Source: Burkholderia cepacia (lineage in GTDB: Bacteria; Pseudomonadota; Gammaproteobacteria; Burkholderiales; Burkholderiaceae). From it: 64,000 nucleotides of DNA. The notes under the pieces are model-generated. The model made no database searches and had not been told where the DNA came from. It worked only from the letters and a program-made list of their open reading frames with translations. Position numbers and translations under genes: made by a program. How positions within the stretch are numbered: position 1 is the first letter of the stretch; the number at the start of each line of letters is the position of its first letter. Positions 25,901-35,100 of the stretch are shown here, piece by piece. Location: contig NZ_LDWR01000014.1 of the NCBI RefSeq assembly GCF_001039005.1, forward strand, positions 62,001 through 126,000, read 5' to 3'.

Positions 25901-28900
25901 GACGCTACCCGAACTGATCGAAGCCGTCGCCGCCGCGCACCCCGAGCGCATTGCGGTCCGCTGCGGCACGGAGGTCCGCACCTATCGCGACCTCGTCGAA
26001 GGCGCCAACCGGATCGCCGGTCATCTGCTGCACGTCGCGCCGATCCAGCCGGACGACCGGATCGCCGTCTGGATGCCGCGCTCGCCGTTGATGCTGGAAA
26101 CGATCCTGGCCATCTGGAAGTGCGGCGCGGCGTACGTTCCCGTCGATCCGGCCTATCCGGCCCAGCGGGTCGAGACCCTCCTGACGCTGGCCCGGCCGGC
26201 CATCCTCGTCGCGACGGACGGCATGCCGCCGCCGGCGCTGGCGGCGATCCCGCAGGTCGACCCCGCGCGCCTGCCCGAGCATCGGGGCGCCGGCGCGCCG
26301 GCACCGCGTTGCCGGCCCGCGGACCTCGCCTACGTGATCTTCACGTCGGGTTCGACCGGCCAACCGAAGGGTGCGATGGTCGAGCATCGCGGCATGCTCA
26401 ATCACGTGCTCGCGATGGCGCGCAGGGTCGGGCTCGGCGCGCAGAGCGCGGTCGCACAGACCGCTTCGCACTGCTCCGACATTTCGGTCTGGCAGTGCTT
26501 CGCGGCACTGGTGTCGGGCGGCACGACGGTGATCTATCCCGATGCCGACATTCTCGAGCCCGCGCGCCTGATCGACGCGCTTCACCGCGACCGCATCACG
26601 GCGATGCAATTCGTGCCGTCCTATCTGGCGACCTTTCTCGGTGAGCTGGAACGGCACCCGGCGCCGGCTTTCCCGCATCTCGACACGCTACTGACGATCG
26701 GCGAAACCCTGCAGCCGGCCTCCGCGCACGCGTGGTTCCGCCTGAATCCGGCGGTCCGGCTCATCAACGCGTACGGGCCGACCGAAGCGTCGGATTCCGT
26801 CGCGCATTTCAGCATGGAACGCGCGCCGGATCTGCCGGCGATTCCGATCGGCCGCCCCATCGAGAACCTGCGCCTCTACGTCGTCGACGCCGACATGAAT
26901 CCGTGCCCGGCCGGCGTCAAAGGCGAGATCTGCATCGGGGGAGCGGGCGTCGGGCGCGGCTACCTGTTCGACGAAGCACGCACCCGGGCGGTGTTCCGCG
27001 ACGATCCGTTCAGTCCGGAACCGGGCGCGCGCCTGTATCGCACCGGCGACATCGGCTGCTTCGGGGCCGACGGCACGCTCCACTTCTTCGGACGCCGCGA
27101 CTTCCAGGTCAAGATCCGCGGCTATCGCATCGAGCTCGGAGAAATCGAAGCCGCACTGACGGGGCTCGCAGGCATCTCCAACGCCGTCGTGGTCGCCCGG
27201 CAGGCGTCGGACTCGGACATGACCCTGTGCGGCTACGCGTCGGGCACCGGCTGGACGCCCCAACGCCTGCGCGACGCACTGCGCGACACGCTGCCGGCGC
27301 ATATGGTGCCCGACACCGTGATGCTGTTGCCGGCGTTGCCCGTCATGCCGAACGGCAAGATCAACCGCGCCGCGCTGCCGCTCCCGGATGCCGCGTCCGT
27401 GCCCGACGGCGCGCCGGCCGAACCGCAGACGCCCGTCGAGGCAGCGCTGCTGCGCATCTTCGCCGAGGTGCTCGGCCGTCGGCCGAAGGGCGTCGACGAC
27501 GACTTCTTCGAGCATGGCGGCCAAAGCCTGAAAGCGATCCAGATGGTCAGCCGGATCCGGCGTGAACTGAAACTGAACGTCGCGGTCGCCGATATCTTCC
27601 AGGCGCCGTCGCCGCGCGCACTCGCGCGGAAGCTGGCGTCCCGCCCCACCGATCGCCTCGATGTCGATGCGCCCATCCCGGCGCTTGCGGTGCAACCGTC
27701 CTACGCGGTGTCCCGTGCACAGAAGCGGATCTGGCTCGCCAGCCGCAGCGCGGATCCGTCCACGTACAACATGGCAGGCGCGCTGCAGCTGGACGGCGCC
27801 GTCGACACGGCGCGCCTCGTCCATGCGTTCGACGCGCTGGTCGATCGCCATGAGAGCCTGCGCACCGTGTTTGCGATGATCGAAGGCGAGCTGCGGCAAC
27901 GCATCCTCACCCGCGAGGCATCCGGATTCCGGGTCGAGCACATGGATCTCGCGGACGATGCCGGGCTGCAGGCCATCGATGCGCTGATTCGCGAGGAAAG
28001 CGGGCAGCCATTCGATCTCGCGTCGGGGCCGCTCTTGCGCGTCAAGCTGGTCCGGCTCTCGCCGACGGAACACCTGCTGCTGTTGAACATGCACCACGTG
28101 ATATCGGATGCGTGGTCGATCCGCGTGCTGACCGACGACCTGCAAGCCCTGTATGCGGGACACGACCTGCCGCCGCTGTCGATCCAGTATCGCGACTACG
28201 CCGCGTGGCACAACGCGAGCCTCGAAGGTCCGCACGCCGCCGCGCATCGCGCGTACTGGCTCGCGCAACTCGCGGCGCCGCTGCCCCGCCTGCAACTGGC
28301 GTCCGACTTCCCGCGTCCCGAGCGGCCCGGTCATGCCGGGCAGACGCTCGAAGTCGAACTGTCGGAGCCGCAGGTGACGGGCCTCGCGGCACTGGCCCGC
28401 GCGCACCATACGTCGCTCTACACGGTGCTCCTCGCGTCGTTCTGCGTGCTGATGCACCGCTACACGGGGCGCGAGGACATCGTCATCGGCAGCGTGTCGG
28501 CCGGGCGCGACAGCGAGCAGCTCGAATCGCAGATCGGGGTGTTCCTCAACACCCTCGTGCTCCGCGTCCCGGTGCAGAAGTCCGCAACCGTCGAAGCGGT
28601 GATCGACACGGTGGCAAAAGCCTCCACGGACGCGCTGGCGCATGCGTCCTATCCGTTCGATGCACTGCTGGACGACCTGAAGATTCGCACCCCGGCCGGC
28701 CACTTCCCGATCTTCGACATTCAGGCGAACGCCATTTCGATGCCCGCGCCGCAGTCGGATCTGCGCATCACGGACCGCTCGCAGGCGGACACCACGGCCA
28801 AGTTCGATCTGTCGTTCCAGGTCGTGGAAAGCGATGGCCGCCACCGCATTCAGTTGATCTACAACGCCAACCTGTTCCGCCCCGCGACCATCGCCGCGAT

Positions 28901-29075
28901 GCGCGATCGACTGCTCGCGATCCAGGACGTCTTCTGCCGCGATCCGGCCATGCCGGTCGATCGCATCCCGCTGTCCGGCGATGCGCCCGCCGCCAGCCCG
29001 CGCGTGCGGGTCGGCCTCCGCCTGAAGCAAGCGCGCGAAGTCACCGTCGACGACGTGCTCGAGGAGAAGTCGTGA
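19989..29075 (+). CDS. ocfE: NRPS: C-A(Dab)-T-E-C-A-T-C (modules 3 and 4)
   Basis: GTG at 19989, seven bases after AAGGA, gives 3028 residues. The order is C (HHILADG, His144; opening SPMQEAMLFH typical of D-C-L domains, as expected after the upstream epimerase), A, T (Ser1013), E (HHLVVDGVSW, His1189), C (HHILLDG; TPTQQGMLFH, again D-C-L type), A, T (HGGQSLKA, Ser2513), and a last C of L-C-L type whose motif is HHVISDA, with Ala for the usual Gly. The first A pocket reads D-I-W-E-L-T-A-D-D, a match to 2,4-diaminobutyrate. The second reads D-I-W-Q-L-I-A-D-S, which I cannot assign; glycine is expected if the product is occidiofungin-like. The terminal C lacks a cis A domain and should act with the next protein. 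Confidence 0.94.
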   Translation: MTSPTIADIYELSPMQEAMLFHAVHSPGASSSFNQLGCRITGSLDPALFQAAWQQLIDRHPVMRTSFHWEEFDKPMQVVHAQATLPWVQDDWRDLPDHEQRARWRAHLDRDLAEGFALDRAPLVRCRLVRVAEHAYLFSWSHHHILADGWCLSLVIEEIFEAYRALTHGVPPALPAVRPYRDYIQWLQQREPQAAQQYWARYLEGFHSPTPLPTAARAAAGERFGEGLAQVQADLSADLSARLRQFAARHHVTLNTLAQAAWALVLSRYSGETDVVFGAVVSGRGANLPGIESMLGLFINTVPVRVRVDPRQPLVPWLKMIQARVAARAPFEHTPLPDIQRCSEVPLTTPLFESNITFMNYPLDASLTHGAHGLAVDEVQLYNRADIPLEFVVTARDDWKMELSFDPRRFDEDTMQRMLGHVAATLDAFAADPNRLLGRLPILPEAERRLLLDTFNDTAVPFDAALTVVHRLEQAAAAHPERAAVEYRDSVLSIGELNARANRLAHRLLAAAELGPDALVAICMHRSAHLMEAILAVWKCGAAYIPIDPNYPAARIRTILEDSGAALVLTCDGLLPAELASLAPVVSLDDATGIDDDTNPGRPVSPDSLAYVIYTSGSTGKPKGAMVEHAGMLNHMLAEIDEFSISASSVIAQTAPHCFDISVWQFFTAPLAGGKTVIVDDECIRDPASFIATLDATRVSILELVPSYMSAVLDRASERPALMRHLRHLLVTGETVSPALVKQWFDVFPDIALVNAYGPAEASDDVAQHRMTCAPTTPYVPVGKPIRNVRLYVVDPQMNLCPIGIPGELCVSGIAVGRGYLNNEAATREAFVEDPFIPERGVRMYRTSDIGCYLPDGTIALYGRKDHQLKIRGYRIELGEIDNALAAIPEIRQAAALDYRDDAGRAALCAYVAFRDGASLSDAAIAAALSATLPDYMVPAIYVVLDALPLSGNGKIDRNALPPLDRSRLSAAAHAPTPPRTPTETLLCRIWGEALGIPAPGIHDNLFALGGDSILSMRIVSLAAKAGLKLTTRLIFQHPTVAELAAVATRGTVGAAEFVASSGPLSLTPIQKRFFAQHQNDTNQYNQAVLLDVPADFDPALLRQALRHAVKWHDALRLRFRAGESGWIQSVVDDPEVPVGVFDIPGERLAQHVAQSHASLNLSDGPVVRADLFRLDEGRSLRLLLVAHHLVVDGVSWGALLETLYDAYTRLRNGKAPEFAGGSATWTAWTRAISHWAGSGAADADLVHWQALARADLPRLPLDRAAPADANTVSSADTIVVELGEAATTALLGAAPRAYDAQINDVLLAALARAVSDWSGCADVLLDLEAHGREELFEDLDISRTVGWFTSVFPVALTVDPGPHDPARLVASVKTQLRAVPNAGISHGLLQDRLDGPAPQPQLLFNYLGQTDQLFAAARDWKPATEPSGDGRHANQRREHLLDINAYVSGDRLHVAWEFSRACHDAATIRRVAQAYLAALESLVSAPADPSASTRPATGLAQAPASVMPDEIADVYALTPTQQGMLFHGLYEPASDAYFSSLNFRIDGALDVERFRRAWDTVAQRHDILRTSFHWEDLDSPAQVVHRHIDLPWHEEDLRATSAAEAERRRQTYDAQDRARGFDFTLAPLMRLALFRMGDHAWCFHWSHHHILLDGWSSARLLGEVAAAYQALPADGAPEQDAPPAFAEYVRWLARQDAAAAERFWKTKLADFPATTSLVLGRPELDGTAAPGAYVEVPLLLSESDTQRLVAFAQTRRLTLNTLVQGAWAQLLGRYSGEADVVFGTIVSGRPASLPASDEMVGLFINTLPVRVRIDARPTAAWLAQLQMALAQQEEYAHYPLADIQKFAGLPPGVPLFESLLIFQNYPVEEALADGLPGLRIGEFQVADPNNYPLTLVVTPGKRLSLQVLYDDGRFDRETIVRLLGHVETLLVGLAGEEDRPNRSVALLTAAERDAIVLGWNDTFAPVPSDRTLPELIEAVAAAHPERIAVRCGTEVRTYRDLVEGANRIAGHLLHVAPIQPDDRIAVWMPRSPLMLETILAIWKCGAAYVPVDPAYPAQRVETLLTLARPAILVATDGMPPPALAAIPQVDPARLPEHRGAGAPAPRCRPADLAYVIFTSGSTGQPKGAMVEHRGMLNHVLAMARRVGLGAQSAVAQTASHCSDISVWQCFAALVSGGTTVIYPDADILEPARLIDALHRDRITAMQFVPSYLATFLGELERHPAPAFPHLDTLLTIGETLQPASAHAWFRLNPAVRLINAYGPTEASDSVAHFSMERAPDLPAIPIGRPIENLRLYVVDADMNPCPAGVKGEICIGGAGVGRGYLFDEARTRAVFRDDPFSPEPGARLYRTGDIGCFGADGTLHFFGRRDFQVKIRGYRIELGEIEAALTGLAGISNAVVVARQASDSDMTLCGYASGTGWTPQRLRDALRDTLPAHMVPDTVMLLPALPVMPNGKINRAALPLPDAASVPDGAPAEPQTPVEAALLRIFAEVLGRRPKGVDDDFFEHGGQSLKAIQMVSRIRRELKLNVAVADIFQAPSPRALARKLASRPTDRLDVDAPIPALAVQPSYAVSRAQKRIWLASRSADPSTYNMAGALQLDGAVDTARLVHAFDALVDRHESLRTVFAMIEGELRQRILTREASGFRVEHMDLADDAGLQAIDALIREESGQPFDLASGPLLRVKLVRLSPTEHLLLLNMHHVISDAWSIRVLTDDLQALYAGHDLPPLSIQYRDYAAWHNASLEGPHAAAHRAYWLAQLAAPLPRLQLASDFPRPERPGHAGQTLEVELSEPQVTGLAALARAHHTSLYTVLLASFCVLMHRYTGREDIVIGSVSAGRDSEQLESQIGVFLNTLVLRVPVQKSATVEAVIDTVAKASTDALAHASYPFDALLDDLKIRTPAGHFPIFDIQANAISMPAPQSDLRITDRSQADTTAKFDLSFQVVESDGRHRIQLIYNANLFRPATIAAMRDRLLAIQDVFCRDPAMPVDRIPLSGDAPAASPRVRVGLRLKQAREVTVDDVLEEKS

Positions 29076-29158
29076 TGCCGGCCGGAGTTCGAACGGCGGA
29101 CGCCATGCACCCGGCTTCGGGTTGTTTCAGGTGAACAAAACGTATCGAGGAGTTTCCT

Positions 29159-32100
29159 GTGCAAGACAATAACGTGCTGGTCACCGACCATCGCTATGCG
29201 CACACCGCGCGATTCTGGCGCGAAAGCCTGTCCCGGGTCACCGGCACCTACCGGATCGCCGCGCACGCGCCGAGCCCGCAACCGGGGCGCCTGCTGTCCC
29301 GCACGGTGCCACTCACGCCCGCGTCGCTCGACGTGCTGCGGCGCATCGGCGACGGCGAGCTTGCCGAATTCGCCGTCACGGCGGCGGGCATTGCGTTCCT
29401 GCTCTGGCAATACTTCCGGACGCCGGTCACGGTGCTCGGCACGCCGGAGCTTGCCGAGCACCCGGCGACCCGGGCCGGCGCCATTCCGCTGATCATCGAG
29501 GTCCGTCCCGAGGAGCGCATCGAGGACTACCTGTCGCGCGTGGCCGGGATCGTCGAGGAAAGCTATGCCGAGCATCAATTCCCGCTCGAAACGCTGGTGC
29601 GCAACGAAAAGGAGCTGGCGCTCGCGCAGCTCACGAAGGTCTCGCTGGCGGACGATCGGGTGCACCATGCACTGACGGGGCAGGACGACGACCTGCAGTT
29701 GCACCTGCGACTGGCGCGCGGCGAAATCGAGATTCGTCATGCCGGCGCCATCGAGCCGTTCGTCATGGACGGTTTCGCAAGCAGCCTCGCCACGGTGCTG
29801 CAGGCATTCGAACACCTCGACCAGCCGGTCGGCGACATCGACTCGAGCGCGCCGGACGCGCGCCGGCAGCTGGCCACCTTCAACGAAACCGCGGCGGCCG
29901 GCCCTCGCCATCCGACGGTCGTCGAGATGTTCGAAGCGCAGGTCGCCCGCACGCCGGCAGCGCCGGCCCTCGTCACCGACAGTGCGTTGATGACCTACGC
30001 CGACCTGAACGCCCGGGCCAACAGCCTCGCGCATCAGTTGCGCGAACATTACGGCGTCGGGCAGGAATCGCTGGTCGGCGTCATGCTCGAACGTTCCGAA
30101 TGGATGATCGTCGCGATTCTCGGCATCCTGAAGGCAGGGGCGGCGTTTGTTCCGTTGGACCCGGCCTATCCTGCCGAACGGATCAACCACATTCTCGGCG
30201 ACACCGGCCTGTCGCTGCTGGTGACCCAGTCGAGTCAACTGGCGCAATGGTACGAGTTCTCCGGCGTGACACTGCTGCTGGACCAGGCGCTCCCCAACTG
30301 GACGGCGCTGCCGGACAATCCGCCGTGTCGCGCCGAACCGGCGAACCTGGCCTACGTGATCTACACGTCCGGCTCGACCGGGCGCCCGAAAGGCTGCCTG
30401 CTCGAACACCGGAACCTGGCCCACTACATCGCGTGGGCCGCCGAGTACTACTTTCCGGAAAGCACGACCGGCAGTTTCGGCCTGTACAGCTCGCTGTGCT
30501 TCGATTTCACGCTGACCAACCTCTTCTGCCCGCTGGTGCGCGGCAAGACGCTGCGCATCTATCCGCAGTCGGAAAGCATCGACACCATTCTGGCCCGGAT
30601 GTTCCAGCCCGGCAGCGGCGTCGACACCCTCAAGCTCACGCCGACCCACATTCACCTGCTGGAGTACATGAACCTGGCACGCTCCGGCGTGCGCAAGGTG
30701 ATCGTCGGCGGCGAGGAACTGACGCCCCAGCACATCGCGACGCTGCGGAAGATCGATCCGTCGATCGAAATCTACAACGAGTACGGTCCCACCGAGGCGA
30801 CGGTCGGCTGCATCGTCGAGCGCGTCGAGGACGTGCCGGCTTCGGTACTGATCGGCCGGCCCATTGTCAACACCCGGGTGTACATGCTCGACGAGGCCCT
30901 GCGGCCGGTCCCGCTTGGCGTGCCGGGGGAAATCTGCCTCGCCGGCGCCGGCCTCGCACGCGGCTACCACCTGCGCCCCGACGTCACCGCCGCGAAATTC
31001 GTCGAGCATCCGTTCCCCGGCGAAGCGCGCATCTATCGCACCGGCGACATCGGCCGATGGCTGCCCGACGGACGGATCCAGTGCTATGGGCGCGTCGACG
31101 ACCAGGTCAAGATTCGTGGGCACCGTGTCGAACTCGGCGAGATCGAGGCCGCGATCACCGCGCACGAGGCGGTCGTCGGCGCGGCGGTCATGCTGCGCGA
31201 ATCGGCTCACGGCGTGCGCAAGCTGGCGGCCTACGTCAAGGGCTCCGCGAGCCTGAACGTGCCGGACCTCAGGGCGTTCCTGGGCGGGAAACTGCCGGAC
31301 TACATGGTCCCGTCCGACATCGTCCTGATCGCCGAATTTCCGCTCAACGCCAACGGCAAGCTGGATCGCCCGGCGCTGCTGGCCATGGAGCCGGCCGCCG
31401 CGCCCGACGCGCCCAGCCCCGACGCCACGCCAGTCCAGCTCGAACTGTTGCGCATCTGGCGCGACGTGCTCGACAACCCGGCCGTCGATCTCGCCGGCCG
31501 CTTCTTCGACTACGGCGGTGATTCGCTGCAGGCCATGCAGCTGGTCTCGCGGATCTGGGGCAGCTTCTCCGTCGAGATCGGCATCGACGCGATCTTCGAA
31601 CTCCAGACCATCGGCGCGGTGTCCGACCTGATCGAGGCGTCGTCGCCCCGCGCCGGTGCGACGGCCGGCAACATCCTGCCCCGCTCGCGCGCGAACGACC
31701 TGCCGCTGTCCTTTCCGCAGCAGCGCCTGTGGTTCCTCGCTCAACTGGAAGGCCCGTCGGCCGCCTACAACATCTCGAGCGCGCTGCGTTTCGACGGCGA
31801 ACTGGACCTCTCGCGCCTGCGGGCCGCCGTGTCCGGGATCAGCCGGCGTCACGAGATCCTGCGCACGACGTTTCCCGCCATCGACGGCCTCGGGGTCCAG
31901 CGCATCGCGCCGCCCGCGCCGGTCGCGCTCGACGTCGTCGACGTCGCCAGCGAGTCCGAGGCGCTCGCGCTGCTCGCCGAGGAAGCCGATCGCCCGTTCG
32001 ATCTCGCCGCCGGGCCGCTCTATCGCGTCGTGCTGTATCGCGTGCATGCGGATTTGCACGTCTTCGGCGTCGTGATGCATCACATCGTGTCGGATGCGTG

Positions 32101-35100
32101 GTCGTCAGGCATCCTCATCGGCGAACTGGCCGCGCTCTATGCAGGCCAGCCGCTGCCGGAACTGGCCATCCAGTACGCGGACTACGCGGTGTGGCAGCAC
32201 GAGCGCCTGGCGTCCGCCGATACGCATCGGGAACTGGCGCTTCTGAGCGCCTCGCTGACGGACGCGCCGGACCTGATCGAACTGCCTACCGACCGTCCCC
32301 GCCCCGCCATCCAGCAGTTCCGCGGCGCGGTGCTGCCGTTCCGGCTGGACGGCGAACGCGCCGACGGCCTGCGCGCGATCGCACGTGCGTCCGGCACCAG
32401 CACCTTCATGGTCGTGCTCGCTGCGTATGCGCTGCTGCTGTCGCGGTACAGCCATCAGCAGGACCTCGTCATCGGCTCCCCGATCGCCAATCGGCGCTCC
32501 AGCATGACCGAGCCGCTGATCGGCTTCTTCGCGAACATGCTCGCGCTGCGCGTGGACCTGTCGGGCAATCCGACCTTCGGCGAACTGCTGGCGCGCGTGA
32601 AGCGCGTCGCGCTGGACGGCTATAGCCGCCAGGAGATTCCGTTCGAACAGGTCGTGGATTCGCTCAAGCTCGAGCGCAACCTGAGCCGCACGCCGGTTTT
32701 CCAGGCCGTGTTCGCGTACGAGAAAGCGCAATCCCAGGCGTTGAGCTTCCCCGGTCTCGTGGCGACGCCGGTGTCGGTGGAGACCCACACCGCCAAGTTC
32801 GACCTCACGCTCCATATCCAGGATGCCGACGACGGCCTGGCGGGCTCGCTGGAATACAACCTGGACCTGTTCGACGCCGCCACGATCGATCGCATGGCGG
32901 AACACTTCCGCACGCTCGTCGATGCCGTGATTGCCGATCCGGACCGGCCGCTCGGCGGGCTGCCGTTGACGAGCGAAGCGGAGCGGAACCTGCTGACCGT
33001 CGAGTGGAACCGGACCGAGACGGAGTTCGGCGAGGCCGCCGCACAGCCGCTGCACCGCCTGTTCGAACAACAGGTCGCGCGCACGCCCGATGCCGTCGCC
33101 GCCGTCCATGACGACGGCACGCTCACCTACGCCGAACTCAACCTGCGCGCCAACCGCCTCGCGCACCGGCTCATCGCGCGCGGCGTCGGGCCCGACACCC
33201 TCGTCGGCGTCGCCATGGAACGCTCGCTCGACATGATCGTCGCGCTGCTCGCCGTCCTCAAGGCCGGCGGCGCCTACGTCCCCGTCGACCCCGACTATCC
33301 CGCCGAGCGCGTGCGCTTCATGATCGATCACGCGCAGTTGCGCTGGCTCCTCACCCAGCAACATCTGCGCGACGCGCTGCCCGACACCGATGCCGCCCTG
33401 ATCGTCGTCGATTCCAGCGAACTCGACCTCGATCTCGACGCCGTAGCCAACCCCGCGCCTGATCTGAACGGCGACAACCTCGCCTACATGATCTACACGT
33501 CCGGTTCCACCGGCCGGCCCAAGGGCGCGCTCAACACCCATCGCGCGATCACCAACCGCATCCTCTGGATGCAGCACGCCTACTCGCTCGACGCCGACGA
33601 CGCCGTCCTGCAAAAGACCCCGTTCAGCTTCGACGTTTCGGTCTGGGAATTCTTCTGGCCGCTCGTCACCGGTGCGCGCCTCGTGTTCGCCCGACCCGGC
33701 GGACAGCGCGAGACCGACTATCTGGCCGAACTCATCGAGCGCGAACGGATCACCACGATTCACTTCGTGCCATCGATGCTGCGTGCCTTCCTCGACCATC
33801 CGGACCTGGACGCGCACTGCACGTCGCTGCGCCGCGTCGTGTGCAGCGGCGAGGCACTGCCCTACGACCTGCAGCAGCGCTGCCTCGAGCGCCTGGACGT
33901 CAGGCTGTACAACCTCTACGGCCCCACGGAAGCCGCCGTCGACGTGAGCGCATGGGAGTGCAAGCGCGACGACCCGCACCGCATCGTTCCGATCGGCCGG
34001 CCCATCGCCAATACCCGCCTTCATATCGTGGACGCGCACATGCAGCCCACGCCGCTCGGCATCGCGGGCGAACTGCTGATCGGCGGCACGCCAGTGGGGC
34101 TCGGCTACCACGGCGAACCGGAACTGAGCGCCGAGAAGTTCATCGCCGACCCGTTCTCGACCGACCCGCGGGCGCGCCTCTACCGTACCGGCGATCTCGC
34201 GCGTTACCGCCCCGACGGCAATATCGAGTTCCTCGGCCGCATCGATCACCAGATCAAGCTGCGCGGCCTGCGCATCGAACCTGGTGAAATCGAGGCGGCG
34301 CTGCGCACGCATCCGGCGGTCGACGACTGTGTTGTGATCGCGAAAACGGAAGGCATCCGAACGTTCCTGATCGCCTATATCGCGACCGCAACGCCGGACC
34401 TCGCCGATCTTCGCGACTATCTGGGCGGCAAGCTCGCGGACTACATGGTGCCGTCGCAGTTCGTCGCGCTGGCGTCCTTGCCGATGCTGCCCAACGGCAA
34501 GATCAACCGCAAGGCGTTGCCTGCGCCCGCGGACACGATCGACGCGGCCCGGCCGCACGCGCCGGCCGTCAAGCCCCGGGAAATCCTGCTGGCGTCAATC
34601 TGGCAAGACGTGCTGCAACTGCCTTCGGTCGGCATCCACGACAACTTCTTCGAACTGGGCGGCGATTCCATCCTGAGCATTCAGGTCATCGCGCGCGCCA
34701 ATCGGGCGGGACTTCGTGTGACGGCGAAACAGCTGTTCCAGTACCAGACGATCGCGCAGCTGGCCGCCGCGCCTGACGAGCGGGCAACGCATGCGTCGAG
34801 CGTCAGCCCGCTGGGCGATGCGCCGCTCACACCGGTGCAGCACTGGTTCCTCGAGCAGGAGACCAATGCGCCGTCGCACTACAATCAGACGGTCCTGATC
34901 CAGGTGCCGGCGGATATCGACGCGTCGAGGCTCGCCGACGCGTTCCGGCAAGTCCACGAACATCACGACGCATTGCGCCTGCGTCTTTCGCGCAGCGCGG
35001 GCCGCTGGACCCAGGAAGTCGTCGCCGGCGGCGAGGCGCCCGCATGCTTCGCGAAGCGGGAGATCGCCGGCGACGCCGGCGAGCGCCTGGCGGCGATGCG

